Made by a program: the position numbers and the translations under genes. From the NCBI GenBank assembly GCA_009691855.1, contig SIAI01000012.1:32184-96183 (forward strand): a DNA stretch of 64,000 bases, written 5' to 3'. Below the pieces are notes generated by a model. The model was not told the origin of the DNA, searched no databases, and saw only the letters and a list, made by a program, of their open reading frames with translations. The DNA is from Planctomycetota bacterium (GTDB lineage Bacteria > Planctomycetota > UBA1135 > GCA-002686595). Of the stretch, positions 27,591-36,631 are shown one piece after another (position 1 is the stretch's first letter; each line of letters starts with the position of its first letter).

Positions 27591-29831
27591 ATGACCCAGA
27601 ACGACCCCATCCGTCTGCCGCAGATCGAGAGCCAGAGCCAGGGCAACGAGGCCGATCCGGGCCGCATGCTGCAGATCCTGTGGCGCGGCAAGTGGATCCT
27701 GCTGGCCGTGCCGCTCTTGGCCTTCGGTGCCGCCAAGCTGTGGCTCGACGGGCAGACCGAGTTCTTCAGCGCCACGGCCAGGGTGCAGGTCGACGCGCGC
27801 GAGGTCAACCCGCTCAAGGCGGGCGCCGGGGAAGCGATCAACAAGCCGCGCACGGTGCTGAAGCAGCAGCAGGGCCTGATCAAGTCGACCCCGCTCTTGA
27901 GGCGTGTGGCCGAGTCGCCGGCGCTGGCCGGGATGAAGACCTTTGCGCCCGAACGCCTGAACGGCACGACCGTCATCGGCGCGCTCAACGAGAACCTGCA
28001 GACCAACATCGACGTCGAGTCCGACCTGTTGCTCGTCTCCTTCCTCTCGCCCTATCGCGAGGAGGCCGTGGCAGTCGTGGACGAGGCCCTGCGTGTGTAC
28101 ATCGAGTACCACAAGGAGAAGAAGCGCGCCGAGGCCACCGAGCTGGCCGAGATCGTGCGCAAGGAGTGGCAGAGCGCGATCACCGAGCTGGACGAGGTCA
28201 GCGCCAAGATCACCAAGTTGCAGAGCGACAACGGCTTGCTGGCCGGCGAGGACCGCTCGCCGCTGCAGACCAAGCTCGACAACGCCAACGCCGCCCTCAA
28301 CCTGGCGCACCTCGAGACGCAGAAGCTCTTCGGCGTGTACGAAGAGATGCGCCTGGCGAGCCAGGACCCGGCGCCCGAGCGCCTGAAGGAGCGCGGCCTG
28401 TACTGGCGCTCCAAGTCGCCGGTGGCGATGCTCGAGGAGCGCGGCAACACCCTGCGCAGCCAGCGCGAGCAGAAGGAAGAAGAGCTCACGCGCCGCGAGG
28501 CCGAGCTCGGGCCCGCCAATCCGAAGCTGGCTAGCCTGCGCGAGGCGATCGCCAAGCTGCGCGCAGCGGAGGATCAGCTGGCGCTGGACTACGCCCAGCA
28601 CTACCTGCAGAGCACGCTGATCGACTGGGAGCGCGCGCGGCTCAACGAGCAGAGTCTGGCCGCCGACCAGCAGGCACTGCTGGCCCAGGTCACGAGCCAG
28701 AACGCGGTCATCGACCAGATCAAGAACCTGAGCACGGCGCGCGAAGAGCTGCGTCTGCGCGTGGCCACCTTCAACGAGCGCATCAAGCAGCTCGAGGTCC
28801 TGAACGACACCGGTGCGCTGAACCTCGACGTGATCGAGTACGCGCGCGCCGGCGTGCGCCCGACCTACCCAGAAGTGGAGAAAACCTACATCTACGCCCT
28901 GGGTGCAGGCGGGATCCTGGCCTTCGGCCTGGTGCTCCTGCTGGGCCTCGCCGACCGGCGCGTGCGCGACGTCGAGGACGTGCCCAAGTTGCTGGGCATG
29001 AGCGTGCTGGGCGTGCTGCCCGAGCTGCCGCACGGCGCGAACCGCGTGAAGATCGCGCGCTCGGTCGAGGAGGACCCGCACTCGCTGGTGGCCGAGGCCA
29101 TCCGCAGCGTGCGCACGGCCACGATCTTCGCCCTGCCCGGCGGGCGCGGCGTGGTGCTGGTCACCTCGGCCAGCGCGGACGAGGGCAAGACGGTGTGCGC
29201 CAGCAACCTGGCCTTCGCCCTGGCCGGCGCCGGCAAGAAGACGCTGCTGATCGACGCCGACATGCGCAAGCCGGCGCAGCACCAGATCTACTCCATCGAC
29301 AACGGCCTGGGCCTGGCAGGGCTCTTGACCAGCGCCGCGGCGGTGAAGAAGGCCATCGTGCCCAGCGTGGCCCACGGCCTCGACCTCCTGCCCGCCGGCG
29401 ACGCGCGCGGCAAGGCGGCCGAGCTGTGCGAGGGTGCGGCGCTGACCGAGCTCGTGCGCGCGCTGCGCGAGAGCTACGAGTGCATCGTCATCGACTCGCC
29501 GCCGGTGCTGGAGACCTCCGAGGCCCGCGTGCTGGCGGCCATGGCCGACGCGACCGTGTTCGTGCTGCGCCTCGAGGTGTCGCGTGCGCCCAATCTGAAA
29601 CGCGCGGCTGGCATCCTGCGCGGCGTCGGCGCGCGCATCCTGGGCGCGCTGCCCAACTGCTCTTCCTCCAAGCGCGGGGCACGCGCCTACTCTGGCGGCA
29701 TCAGCTACGGTCCGGGCGGGCCCAGCGCGCCCGCCACGCACCCGCGCGGCGGCGACGAATCCGAGGCGAAGGTGCCCGATCCCAAGGCGCGCGGCACCGA
29801 CTTCCTCGGACTCGAAGAGGAGTCGGCCTAG
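27591..29831 (+). CDS. Wzz/GNVR-BY-kinase: polysaccharide chain-length and tyrosine autokinase
   Basis: A 746-residue inner-membrane protein. The first membrane segment is near residues 35-55 (WILLAVPLLAFGAAKLW), a periplasmic coiled-coil domain covers about 60-430, and the second segment is near 433-455 (YIYALGAGGILAFGLVLLLG). The cytoplasmic kinase domain has Walker A ASADEGKTVCASNL (around residue 527), Walker A' LLIDADMRKP and a CIVIDSPPV Walker B. It should control chain length by cycles of tyrosine phosphorylation. The C-terminal tail has only two tyrosines (ARAYSGGISYG) rather than the usual cluster, so autophosphorylation may be limited. ATG at 27591. Confidence 0.92.
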   Translation: MTQNDPIRLPQIESQSQGNEADPGRMLQILWRGKWILLAVPLLAFGAAKLWLDGQTEFFSATARVQVDAREVNPLKAGAGEAINKPRTVLKQQQGLIKSTPLLRRVAESPALAGMKTFAPERLNGTTVIGALNENLQTNIDVESDLLLVSFLSPYREEAVAVVDEALRVYIEYHKEKKRAEATELAEIVRKEWQSAITELDEVSAKITKLQSDNGLLAGEDRSPLQTKLDNANAALNLAHLETQKLFGVYEEMRLASQDPAPERLKERGLYWRSKSPVAMLEERGNTLRSQREQKEEELTRREAELGPANPKLASLREAIAKLRAAEDQLALDYAQHYLQSTLIDWERARLNEQSLAADQQALLAQVTSQNAVIDQIKNLSTAREELRLRVATFNERIKQLEVLNDTGALNLDVIEYARAGVRPTYPEVEKTYIYALGAGGILAFGLVLLLGLADRRVRDVEDVPKLLGMSVLGVLPELPHGANRVKIARSVEEDPHSLVAEAIRSVRTATIFALPGGRGVVLVTSASADEGKTVCASNLAFALAGAGKKTLLIDADMRKPAQHQIYSIDNGLGLAGLLTSAAAVKKAIVPSVAHGLDLLPAGDARGKAAELCEGAALTELVRALRESYECIVIDSPPVLETSEARVLAAMADATVFVLRLEVSRAPNLKRAAGILRGVGARILGALPNCSSSKRGARAYSGGISYGPGGPSAPATHPRGGDESEAKVPDPKARGTDFLGLEEESA

Positions 29832-29853
29832 CGGCCGCCAGTTCGCCCCGCCC

Positions 29854-31341
29854 ATGGGCGCCCTTCCGCGAGCGCAACCCGGCCCGCCGCCGCTGCGCGC
29901 CGTGCCGCGTGGCGATGCCGGCGAGCGCCAGCGCCTGACGCACGCTTCGGCCTGGACGGTCTCGTCCATGATCGTGATGAGCGTGCTGCGCCTCGGCAGC
30001 CAGATGGCGCTCTCGTACCTGTGCTTGCCCGAGCACTTCGGCGCGATCGCGCTCATGCGCACCTTCCTGACCTTCGTCGAGATGACCAGCGACATGGGCA
30101 TCCGCGGCGCGATCGCCTACCACCCGAAGGGCGAGGAGCGCGAGTTCCTGAGCACCGCCTTCGGCGTGCAGTTCCTGCGCGGGCTGGCGATGTGGCTCTT
30201 GACGTGCCTGGTGGCCTGGCCGGCGGCGGCGTTCTACGGCGAGCCGCTGCTCTTGTTCCTGCTGCCGATCGCGGGCCTCGAGTCGGTCAACAACGGCCTG
30301 CTTTCGGTGCGCGTGTACGTCGAGGAGCGGCGTCTGCGGCAGATGGTGCCGACGCTGCTCGACGTGTTCGCGCTGGTGGTCTCGATCCTGACCTCGGTGG
30401 GCTGGGCGTTGTACAGCCCGGGCGCGTGGGCGCTCGCCGCCGGGCCGCTGTTCGGCGGCCTCGCGCGCGCGGCGCTCAGCCACTGGTGGTACCGCCGGGA
30501 GCGCGTGCCGCTGGGCTGGAACAAGGACTACGCGCGCGAACTCTTTGGCTACAGCCGCTGGATCCTCGGCTCGACGATGGTCAGCTTCGTGGCGCAGCAA
30601 TTCCACGTGCTGTACCTGGGCAAGTTCCTGCCGCTCGGCGTGCTGGGCGTCTACCAGCTGGCCTGGAGTTTCTGCTCGCAGGCCTCCAAGCCGATGACCG
30701 CGCTGGCCAACCGCGTCATCATCCCGCACTACGCCGAGCTCAACCGTCGCGATCCCTCCGAGCACCGCGCGCTGGTCAAGAGCAGCCTGGATCGCTTCCT
30801 GCCGGCGTGTCTGGCGGCTGCGGTGGGCTCGGGCCTGTTCGCACCGGTCCTGTTCGGGGTGCTGTACGACGACTCGTTCGCGGCCGCGGGCCCGATGGGG
30901 ATCCTGTTCGCGATCGTGGTGTGGTTCATGATCCTGCAGCACGTGCCGCGCAGCGCGCTCCTGTCGCTGGGCGAGTCGCGCGGCGTGGCCGGGATGTCGC
31001 TGTGGAACGCGGTGCTCACGGTGGTGGGCATCGTCGGCGGCTATCACTTCGGTGGCGGCTCGATCACCGGTGCGATCCTGGGCAACGCGCTCGGCAACGT
31101 GGCCGGCTGCGCCTTCGGCGCCTACGTGATGCACCAGCGCGGCCTGCACGTGCTGCGCCCGATGAGCGCGTACTCGCTGCTGTTCCTGGTCTGCCTGGGC
31201 GCGGGCGTGGCCCTGGCGCGCGCGCTCGTCTGGCAGGGCTGGCTCGGCGTGCCGTGGGCCTTCCTGGTGGCCACCGTGGTCCTGTCCGCGCCGCTCGCGC
31301 TGTGGGTGTGGCGTTCGTTGCGGCCGGCGGCCGCGCGCTGA
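29854..31341 (+). CDS. Oligosaccharide flippase (Wzx-like, MOP superfamily)
   Basis: A 495-residue polytopic protein with roughly 12-14 membrane helices. SWTVSSMIVMSVLRLGSQM-type N-terminal helices and the LPEHFGAIALMRTFLTFVEM, GYSRWILGSTMVSF and FLPLGVLGVYQLA segments match the Polysacc_synt/MATE-like flippases that move undecaprenyl-linked repeat units to the periplasm. The first 28 residues are proline- and arginine-rich; an internal start would remove them. It lies 22 bp after the kinase gene and one base before the polymerase start, as expected for Wzx/Wzy neighbours. Confidence 0.85.
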   Translation: MGALPRAQPGPPPLRAVPRGDAGERQRLTHASAWTVSSMIVMSVLRLGSQMALSYLCLPEHFGAIALMRTFLTFVEMTSDMGIRGAIAYHPKGEEREFLSTAFGVQFLRGLAMWLLTCLVAWPAAAFYGEPLLLFLLPIAGLESVNNGLLSVRVYVEERRLRQMVPTLLDVFALVVSILTSVGWALYSPGAWALAAGPLFGGLARAALSHWWYRRERVPLGWNKDYARELFGYSRWILGSTMVSFVAQQFHVLYLGKFLPLGVLGVYQLAWSFCSQASKPMTALANRVIIPHYAELNRRDPSEHRALVKSSLDRFLPACLAAAVGSGLFAPVLFGVLYDDSFAAAGPMGILFAIVVWFMILQHVPRSALLSLGESRGVAGMSLWNAVLTVVGIVGGYHFGGGSITGAILGNALGNVAGCAFGAYVMHQRGLHVLRPMSAYSLLFLVCLGAGVALARALVWQGWLGVPWAFLVATVVLSAPLALWVWRSLRPAAAR

Positions 31342-31342
31342 G

Positions 31343-32707
31343 ATGGAGCACTCGGGCAACTACGGCTTCATCGTGGATGCCGTCATGGCGGGCTGGTACC
31401 CGCTGTGCTTCTTGCTGTTCATGCTGCTGCCGCCGGCGCGCGCGGTGGCGGTGGGGCTGGTCACGGGCTTCCTGTTGTTGCCCAACGTGATCTACGACCT
31501 GCCCGGCATCCCCAACTACGACAAGGGCCTGGCGATCGTGCTCGGCGTGTGCGTGGCCGCGGTGATCTGCGACCCGGCGCGCTTTCTGGGCTTCCGCCCG
31601 CGCTGGGTGGACCTGCCGGTCTTGATGCTGTGTCTGGCGCCGTTCTTGTCGGCGGTGATGAACGGCGATGGCGCCTATCGCGGGCTGTCGAACGCCTTCG
31701 ACTTCCTGGTGCGCTGGGCCCTGCCGTGGTTCCTCGGGCGGCTGTACTTCGCCGAGTTCGAGGCGCAGAAGTACCTGGCCCTGGCGGTGATCGTGGGCGC
31801 GCTGATCTACGTGCCCTTCGCGCTGTGGGAGGTGAAAATGAGCCCGCAGCTGCACCGCGAGTTCTACAACGTGATGCTGCGCTCGTTCAAGCACGCGCGG
31901 CGCTCGTTCGGCCTGTGGCGCCCGAACGTATTCGTGTCGCACGGCCTGGCCTACGCGCTGTTCAACTCGCTGGCCGCGCTGTGCGCCTTCTGGCTGTGGC
32001 ACACCAAGGCCGTGCTGCGCGTGTGGGGCTTTCCGATGGGCTTCGTGGTCGGGACGCTGGTGTTCATGACCTTCGCGGCGCAGTCCTCGAACGCGATCCT
32101 GCTGCTGGGCCTGGGCATCAGCATCCTGCTGCTGGGCACGCGCCACCGCCTGGCCTTTCCCGTGCTCGTCCTGGTGCTCGTGCCGCCGACCTACGTCAGC
32201 CTGCGTCAAGGGCTGCGCTGGGACGCCGAGGAGCTGGTGGAGCTGGCCGAGAACGTGTTCGGCAAGTCGCGCGCGATCTCGCTCAACGTGCGCATCGAGA
32301 GCGAGAAGGAACTGCGCGACAAGATCCTCGAGCGCCCGTGGTTCGGCTACGACGACTTCAAGGAGTTCACCGGCAACAAGGGCCGCGAGCTGGAGAACGA
32401 GACCGGCGGCTCGCCGGTGCTGGTCGATAGCCGCTGGCTGCTGTACCTGGGGCTCTACGGGGTGTTCGCGCTGGCCGGGCTGTGGCTGATGCAGCTCCTG
32501 CCGCCCTTTCTCTTGTGGCGTCGGCTGCCGAGCCAGTACTGGAGTCACCCGGCCCTGGCGGCCATGGCCGTGCTGGCGGTGGCGTCCTTGCTGGTCACGC
32601 TCGACGGCCTGCTGAATGCCTTCGAGATCCAGGCCTTCACCGCCGGTGCGGGTGGAGTCGCGCACCTCCTGGGCACGAAAGAGGGACGGAGACTATGGCA
32701 GCCCTGA
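31343..32707 (+). CDS. Wzy-like O-antigen/EPS polymerase or ligase
   Basis: A 454-residue membrane protein with about ten helices and a large periplasmic loop around residues 310-370 (GYDDFKEFTGNKGRELENE). This layout is typical of Wzy polymerases and WaaL-type ligases, which are highly diverse in sequence; recognition rests on topology and place beside the flippase. The long loop usually carries the catalytic residues. Start ATG at 31343 follows the flippase stop by one base; its end overlaps the next gene by 13 bp. Polymerase is favoured over ligase because no lipid-A core genes are present. Confidence 0.75.
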   Translation: MEHSGNYGFIVDAVMAGWYPLCFLLFMLLPPARAVAVGLVTGFLLLPNVIYDLPGIPNYDKGLAIVLGVCVAAVICDPARFLGFRPRWVDLPVLMLCLAPFLSAVMNGDGAYRGLSNAFDFLVRWALPWFLGRLYFAEFEAQKYLALAVIVGALIYVPFALWEVKMSPQLHREFYNVMLRSFKHARRSFGLWRPNVFVSHGLAYALFNSLAALCAFWLWHTKAVLRVWGFPMGFVVGTLVFMTFAAQSSNAILLLGLGISILLLGTRHRLAFPVLVLVLVPPTYVSLRQGLRWDAEELVELAENVFGKSRAISLNVRIESEKELRDKILERPWFGYDDFKEFTGNKGRELENETGGSPVLVDSRWLLYLGLYGVFALAGLWLMQLLPPFLLWRRLPSQYWSHPALAAMAVLAVASLLVTLDGLLNAFEIQAFTAGAGGVAHLLGTKEGRRLWQP

Positions 32708-33660
32708 GCAGCACGATCGCCAGCGCGCAGGCGGCACCTTTTTTTCTGGTTGGCTCCGAGCGCTCGGGCACCACGCTGCTGCGTCTGATGCTGGCGCACC
32801 ACGCGCGCATCGAGTGCGCACCCGAGTTCGAGTTCCTGGTCGAGCCCATCCCCGCGCAGGGTTGGCCCGCGCTCGCGGACGTCTACGAGTGGCTGAGCAC
32901 GAACCGCATCTTCCTGCCGCACGCGCTGGAGATCGATCGCACGCTCGACTACCCGGCGCTGATGAAGAGCTTCGTGACGCAGTACGGCAAGCGCTCGAAG
33001 AAACCCCTGCACGGTGCTACCTGCCACAAGCACTTCGACCGTCTGTTGCGCATCTGGCCCGAGGCGCGCTTGGTGCACCTCTTGCGCGACGGGCGCGACG
33101 TGGCGCGCTCGTGCATCGGCATGGGCTGGGCCGGCAACGTGTGGTTCGGCGCCCAGCGCTGGATCGAGGCCGAGGAGCTGTGGGCCGCTCTTGCGCCGCG
33201 CCTCCCGGCCGCGCAGCGCTACGAGCTGCGCTACGAGGACCTCATCCGCGATCCCGAGCGCCAGCTGGCGCAGCTGTGCGCGTTCCTGGGCACGGACTAC
33301 GACGCGGGCATGCTCGACTACTCGCGCGACTCCTCCTACGAGCGCCCGGATCCGAAGCTGATCGGGCAGTGGAAGCAGAAGCTCACGCCCGCCGAGCTGG
33401 CGCTGCTGGAGGCGCGCATCGGGCCGCTGCTGCGCGCGCGCGGCTACGAGGAGAGCGGCGTGGCCCCGGCCGAGGTCGGCGGCGCGCAACGTTTCGCGCT
33501 GAGCGTCCAGGATCGCCTGGCGCGCTTCTCCTTCCGCCGCCAACGCTACGGCCTCGCACACCTCGCGCAGGCGCGCCTGGCGCGCACGCTGAACCTGAGC
33601 GCCTGGCAACGGCGGTTGCTGTGCGCGCAGAACGAGATCGACAACCGCCACCTGCAGTGA
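32695..33660 (+). CDS. Sulfotransferase family protein
   Basis: A 321-residue cytoplasmic enzyme. The PAPS 5'-phosphosulfate loop FLVGSERSGTTLLR (G20-T27) and the 3'-phosphate segment LRDGRDVARS (R131 onward) are those of the bacterial Sulfotransfer_3 group. It probably transfers sulfate from PAPS to a sugar unit before flipping, or to a lipid carrier. The ATG at 32695 lies inside the end of the polymerase gene, and its TGA overlaps the GTG of the following glycosyltransferase, so the three are translationally coupled. Substrate not predictable; some relatives act on small molecules. Confidence 0.82.
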   Translation: MAALSSTIASAQAAPFFLVGSERSGTTLLRLMLAHHARIECAPEFEFLVEPIPAQGWPALADVYEWLSTNRIFLPHALEIDRTLDYPALMKSFVTQYGKRSKKPLHGATCHKHFDRLLRIWPEARLVHLLRDGRDVARSCIGMGWAGNVWFGAQRWIEAEELWAALAPRLPAAQRYELRYEDLIRDPERQLAQLCAFLGTDYDAGMLDYSRDSSYERPDPKLIGQWKQKLTPAELALLEARIGPLLRARGYEESGVAPAEVGGAQRFALSVQDRLARFSFRRQRYGLAHLAQARLARTLNLSAWQRRLLCAQNEIDNRHLQ

Positions 33661-34853
33661 AGATCGCCTACCTCGTCAACTGCTACCCCAAGGCGAGTCA
33701 CAGCTTCATCCGCCGCGAGATCCGCGGGCTGGAGGAGCTGGGCCTCGAGGTGCTGCGCATCTCGGTGCGCGCGCCGGCCAGCGACCTGGTGGACGCGCGC
33801 GACCACGAGGAAGCGCTGCGCACGCAGCGCCTGCTGGTGCCCTCCGGGATCGTGCTCGGCTTGCTCGCGGCGCTGGTCCAGCAGCCATTGCGCTTGCTGC
33901 GCACGCTGCGCGCCGCGCTGCGCCTCGGCCGCAACTCCGATCGCGGCTTGCTGGTGCACCTCGTGTACCTGGCCGAGGCCTGCGCGCTGGTGCGCCTGGC
34001 GCGGCGCGAGGGCGTGGGCCACGTACATGCGCACTTCGGCACGAATCCGCCGGCGGTGTGCTGTCTGGCGCACGAGCTGGGCGGGCTCTCCTACAGCTTC
34101 ACCGTGCACGGCCCGGAGGAGTTCGACCGGCCTACGGCGCTCAAGCTGCAGCAGAAGATCGCCGGCGCGCGCTTCGTGGCCGCGGTCAGCGAGTTCTCGA
34201 AGAGCCAGCTGTACCGCTGGAGCCCGCACGCCGACTGGCAGAAGATCCACGTCGTGCACTGCGGCGTGGACGAGCTGTTCCTGGCCGCCGAGCGCAAGCC
34301 CATCCCCGTGGCGCCGCGCCTGGTGTGCGTCGGGCGGCTGTGCGAGCAGAAGGGGCAACTGCTCTTGCTGGAGGCCGCCGCACAGCTCGCGCGCGAGGGC
34401 ATCCCCTTCGAGCTGGTGCTGGCCGGCGACGGCGAGTTGCGCGCGTCGCTCGAGGCCGCGATCGCGCGTCACGCTCTCGGCGACCGCGTGCGCATCACCG
34501 GCTGGATCTCCAACGAGCGCGTGCGCTGCGAGATCGAGGCCGCGCGCGCGCTGGTGCTGCCGAGCTTTGCCGAGGGGTTGCCGGTGGTGCTGATGGAGGC
34601 GCTGGCGCTGGGGCGCCCGGTGATCTCGACCTACGTGGCCGGGATCCCCGAGCTGGTCGAGCCCGCGCGCTCGGGCTGGCTCGTGCCCGCGGGTGACGTC
34701 GCCGCGCTCACCACCGCCCTGCGCGAGGTGCTGCGCGCCACACCCGCGGCGCTGGCCGAACTCGGGCGTCACGGCGCCGAGCGCGTGCGCCTGCAGCACG
34801 ACGCGCGCATCGAGGCCGGCAAGCTGGCGGAGCTCTTCCGTCGCGCCGCATGA
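33657..34853 (+). CDS. Glycosyltransferase family 4, WcaL-like
   Basis: A 398-residue GT-B-fold enzyme. The N-terminus (AYLVNCYPKASHSFIRREI) is characteristic of the colanic-acid/EPS glycosyltransferases of the WcaL type. The C-terminal nucleotide-sugar site has LVCVGRLCEQKGQ and the E-x7-E motif (PSFAEGLPVVLMEALALG). The start is a GTG overlapping the previous stop (GTGA), and the end overlaps the next gene's ATG (ATGA). It should add one sugar to the lipid-linked repeat unit. Sugar donor and acceptor unknown. Confidence 0.9.
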   Translation: MKIAYLVNCYPKASHSFIRREIRGLEELGLEVLRISVRAPASDLVDARDHEEALRTQRLLVPSGIVLGLLAALVQQPLRLLRTLRAALRLGRNSDRGLLVHLVYLAEACALVRLARREGVGHVHAHFGTNPPAVCCLAHELGGLSYSFTVHGPEEFDRPTALKLQQKIAGARFVAAVSEFSKSQLYRWSPHADWQKIHVVHCGVDELFLAAERKPIPVAPRLVCVGRLCEQKGQLLLLEAAAQLAREGIPFELVLAGDGELRASLEAAIARHALGDRVRITGWISNERVRCEIEAARALVLPSFAEGLPVVLMEALALGRPVISTYVAGIPELVEPARSGWLVPAGDVAALTTALREVLRATPAALAELGRHGAERVRLQHDARIEAGKLAELFRRAA

Positions 34854-36085
34854 ACACCCTCGGCCTGCTCGCCCTGCTGGCGGCCGCGCTGGCGCTGGTG
34901 CCGTGCGCGATCCTGTGCCTCGAGTGTCTGGCCGCGTGTCTGCCGCTGCGCCGTCAGCGCTTCGTGCTCGTGCACGCGCCGCGCATCGTGGTGCTGGTGC
35001 CGGCCCACGACGAGGAGGGCTGTCTGCCGGAGGCGCTGCGCTCGCTGGAGGAGGAGCTCGGCGAGGCCGACCGCATCGTGGTCGTGGCCCACAATTGCAC
35101 GGACCGCACGGCGATGGTCGCGCGCGCGCGCGGCGCCGAGGTGGTCGAGGCCCGCGACGACGGCAAGGGCGGCAAGCCGGCCGCGCTGAAGGTGGGTCTG
35201 CGCTACCTCGATGCCGAACCGCCCGACGTGGTCGTGATCGTGGACGCCGACTGCCGCGCCGAGCCGGGCGCGATCCGCGCGCTGGCCACGGCCGCCGCGG
35301 CAAGCGGTGGACCGGTGCAGGGCGACTACCGCTTTGCGCCCACGAGCGGCGACGACTTCAGCTCGCTCTCGAGCCTGGCGCTGTTGGTGAAGAACGTGGT
35401 GCGGCCGCTCGGGCTCACGCGCCTCGGCTGGCCATGTCTGCTCAACGGCGCGGGCTCGGCCTATCCCTTCGCGCAGCTGCGCGCCGCGCCGCACGGCGAG
35501 GGCAGCATCGCCGAGGACTACCAGCTCGCGATCGACCTCGCCAAGGCCGGACATGCGACGCGCTTCCTGCCCGAGGCGCGCGTGCGCAGCGTGCTGCCAG
35601 AGCGCAACGAAGTGGCCCTGCGCCAGCGACGCCGCTGGGAGCACGGTCATCTGGCGTTGGTGTTCCGTACCGCTCCCGCGCTCCTGCTGCGCGGCGTGTT
35701 CACGCGCCGGGGCGTGCTCTTCTGTCTGGGCGTCGATCTGCTCGTGCCGCCGCTCGCCTTCCTGGTGCTCGGCTGGGCCGCGAGCGCGGGCCTGGCGCTG
35801 GCGAGTCTGCTCCTGGGCGCGGGCGCCGCGGCGGCCTGGACCGCGCTCCTCGCCGGCGGCTTGCTGTTCGTGGGGCTCGCCGCCGGCCTCGGTCGCTTCG
35901 CCGGACGCGCGGCGCTGCTCGGCGCGCTGCGCTGCGCTCCGGGCTACGTGTTGCGCAAGCTGCCGCTGTATCTGGGCTTCTTCGGCCGTCGCGAGACGAC
36001 CTGGAAGAAGACCGAGCGCACGTCATCTCCGCCGCGCGCAGCATCCGATGAGAGCCCGCATGAGCGCTCCGAAACGGGCAGCTGA
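34850..36085 (+). CDS. Membrane-anchored glycosyltransferase family 2
   Basis: A 411-residue protein with one N-terminal helix and four C-terminal helices, enclosing a GT-A domain. Visible motifs are VVLVPAHDEEGCLPEALRSL, VVAHNCTDRT, DDGKGGKPAALKVGL, VIVDADCRAEPG (DxD-type metal site), LNGAGSAYPF, AEDYQLAID and RQRRRWEHG (Q-x-x-R-W). This resembles processive or cellulose-synthase-like GT2 enzymes, which couple synthesis to the membrane. It overlaps the preceding GT4 gene by ATGA. A stand-alone receiver gene starts inside its 3' end. It may add the sugars of the repeat backbone. Confidence 0.88.
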   Translation: MNTLGLLALLAAALALVPCAILCLECLAACLPLRRQRFVLVHAPRIVVLVPAHDEEGCLPEALRSLEEELGEADRIVVVAHNCTDRTAMVARARGAEVVEARDDGKGGKPAALKVGLRYLDAEPPDVVVIVDADCRAEPGAIRALATAAAASGGPVQGDYRFAPTSGDDFSSLSSLALLVKNVVRPLGLTRLGWPCLLNGAGSAYPFAQLRAAPHGEGSIAEDYQLAIDLAKAGHATRFLPEARVRSVLPERNEVALRQRRRWEHGHLALVFRTAPALLLRGVFTRRGVLFCLGVDLLVPPLAFLVLGWAASAGLALASLLLGAGAAAAWTALLAGGLLFVGLAAGLGRFAGRAALLGALRCAPGYVLRKLPLYLGFFGRRETTWKKTERTSSPPRAASDESPHERSETGS

Positions 36086-36554
36086 GGGTGGCCTGAAGGC
36101 CCTGCTGCTGGACGACGATCCCTACGCGCTCGAGTTCCTGCGCGCGATCCTGGCCGAGCGCTATCCACAGCTCACGATCGACGCGCGCTCGGAGCCCGAC
36201 CCGACCGGCGAGTACGACGTCTACCTGCTGGACGACGACTTCGAGGGCGTGCGCCTGGCGGGCAAGCTGGCGCGCCGCATCCGCGCGCAGCGCCCCGACG
36301 CGCTGATCCTGGCCTTCTCCGCCTCGCTCGACGGCAACACCCTGAAGGAATTGCTGGGCGCCGGCTGCAACGGCGTGTGCGACAAGCGCGTGCCCGCCGA
36401 CCTGCCGGAGATGCTGGCCGCGCTCGACCGCTGCATGGCGCAGCTCGAGGAGCTGCGCGCGGAAGCGCCTTCCGACCTCTCGGGTCGCTACCTGGTGAAG
36501 ACCTTTCGCGATCTCTTCCGCGCCTGGAATCAGCGCCTCGAAGAGCAGGAGTGA
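36060..36554 (+). CDS. Stand-alone receiver-domain protein (EPS-operon paralog of the WecG-fused receiver)
   Basis: A 164-residue protein: a receiver domain (LLLDDDPYALEFL, VYLLDDDFEG, FSAS, CDKRVP) plus a short C-terminal helix ending FRAWNQRLEEQE. The acidic pocket, the acceptor Asp (D58 in this start choice), the Ser and the Lys are all kept, so phosphorylation is possible. The residues after the acceptor (DDFEG) differ from the usual MPxMDG. There is no output domain. It shares almost the same layout, including the terminal WN-x-R helix, with the C-terminus of the WecG-like protein 1.6 kb downstream. The start overlaps the GT2 gene by 26 bp; an ATG at 36048 is also possible. Confidence 0.85.
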   Translation: MSAPKRAAEGGLKALLLDDDPYALEFLRAILAERYPQLTIDARSEPDPTGEYDVYLLDDDFEGVRLAGKLARRIRAQRPDALILAFSASLDGNTLKELLGAGCNGVCDKRVPADLPEMLAALDRCMAQLEELRAEAPSDLSGRYLVKTFRDLFRAWNQRLEEQE

Positions 36555-36631
36555 CGGGACAGGCGCTCGCGCAGCAGGCGCGCGCGGAGCGTACGCAAGA
36601 ACCCGCACCGTCGCATCCGAAAGAGGCAGCG

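Noticed and set aside
36551..36631. Upstream GTG start for the glycosidase-like protein
   Set aside because: It would place 27 polar residues ahead of a good signal peptide, and the ATG at 36632 has its own ribosome site.
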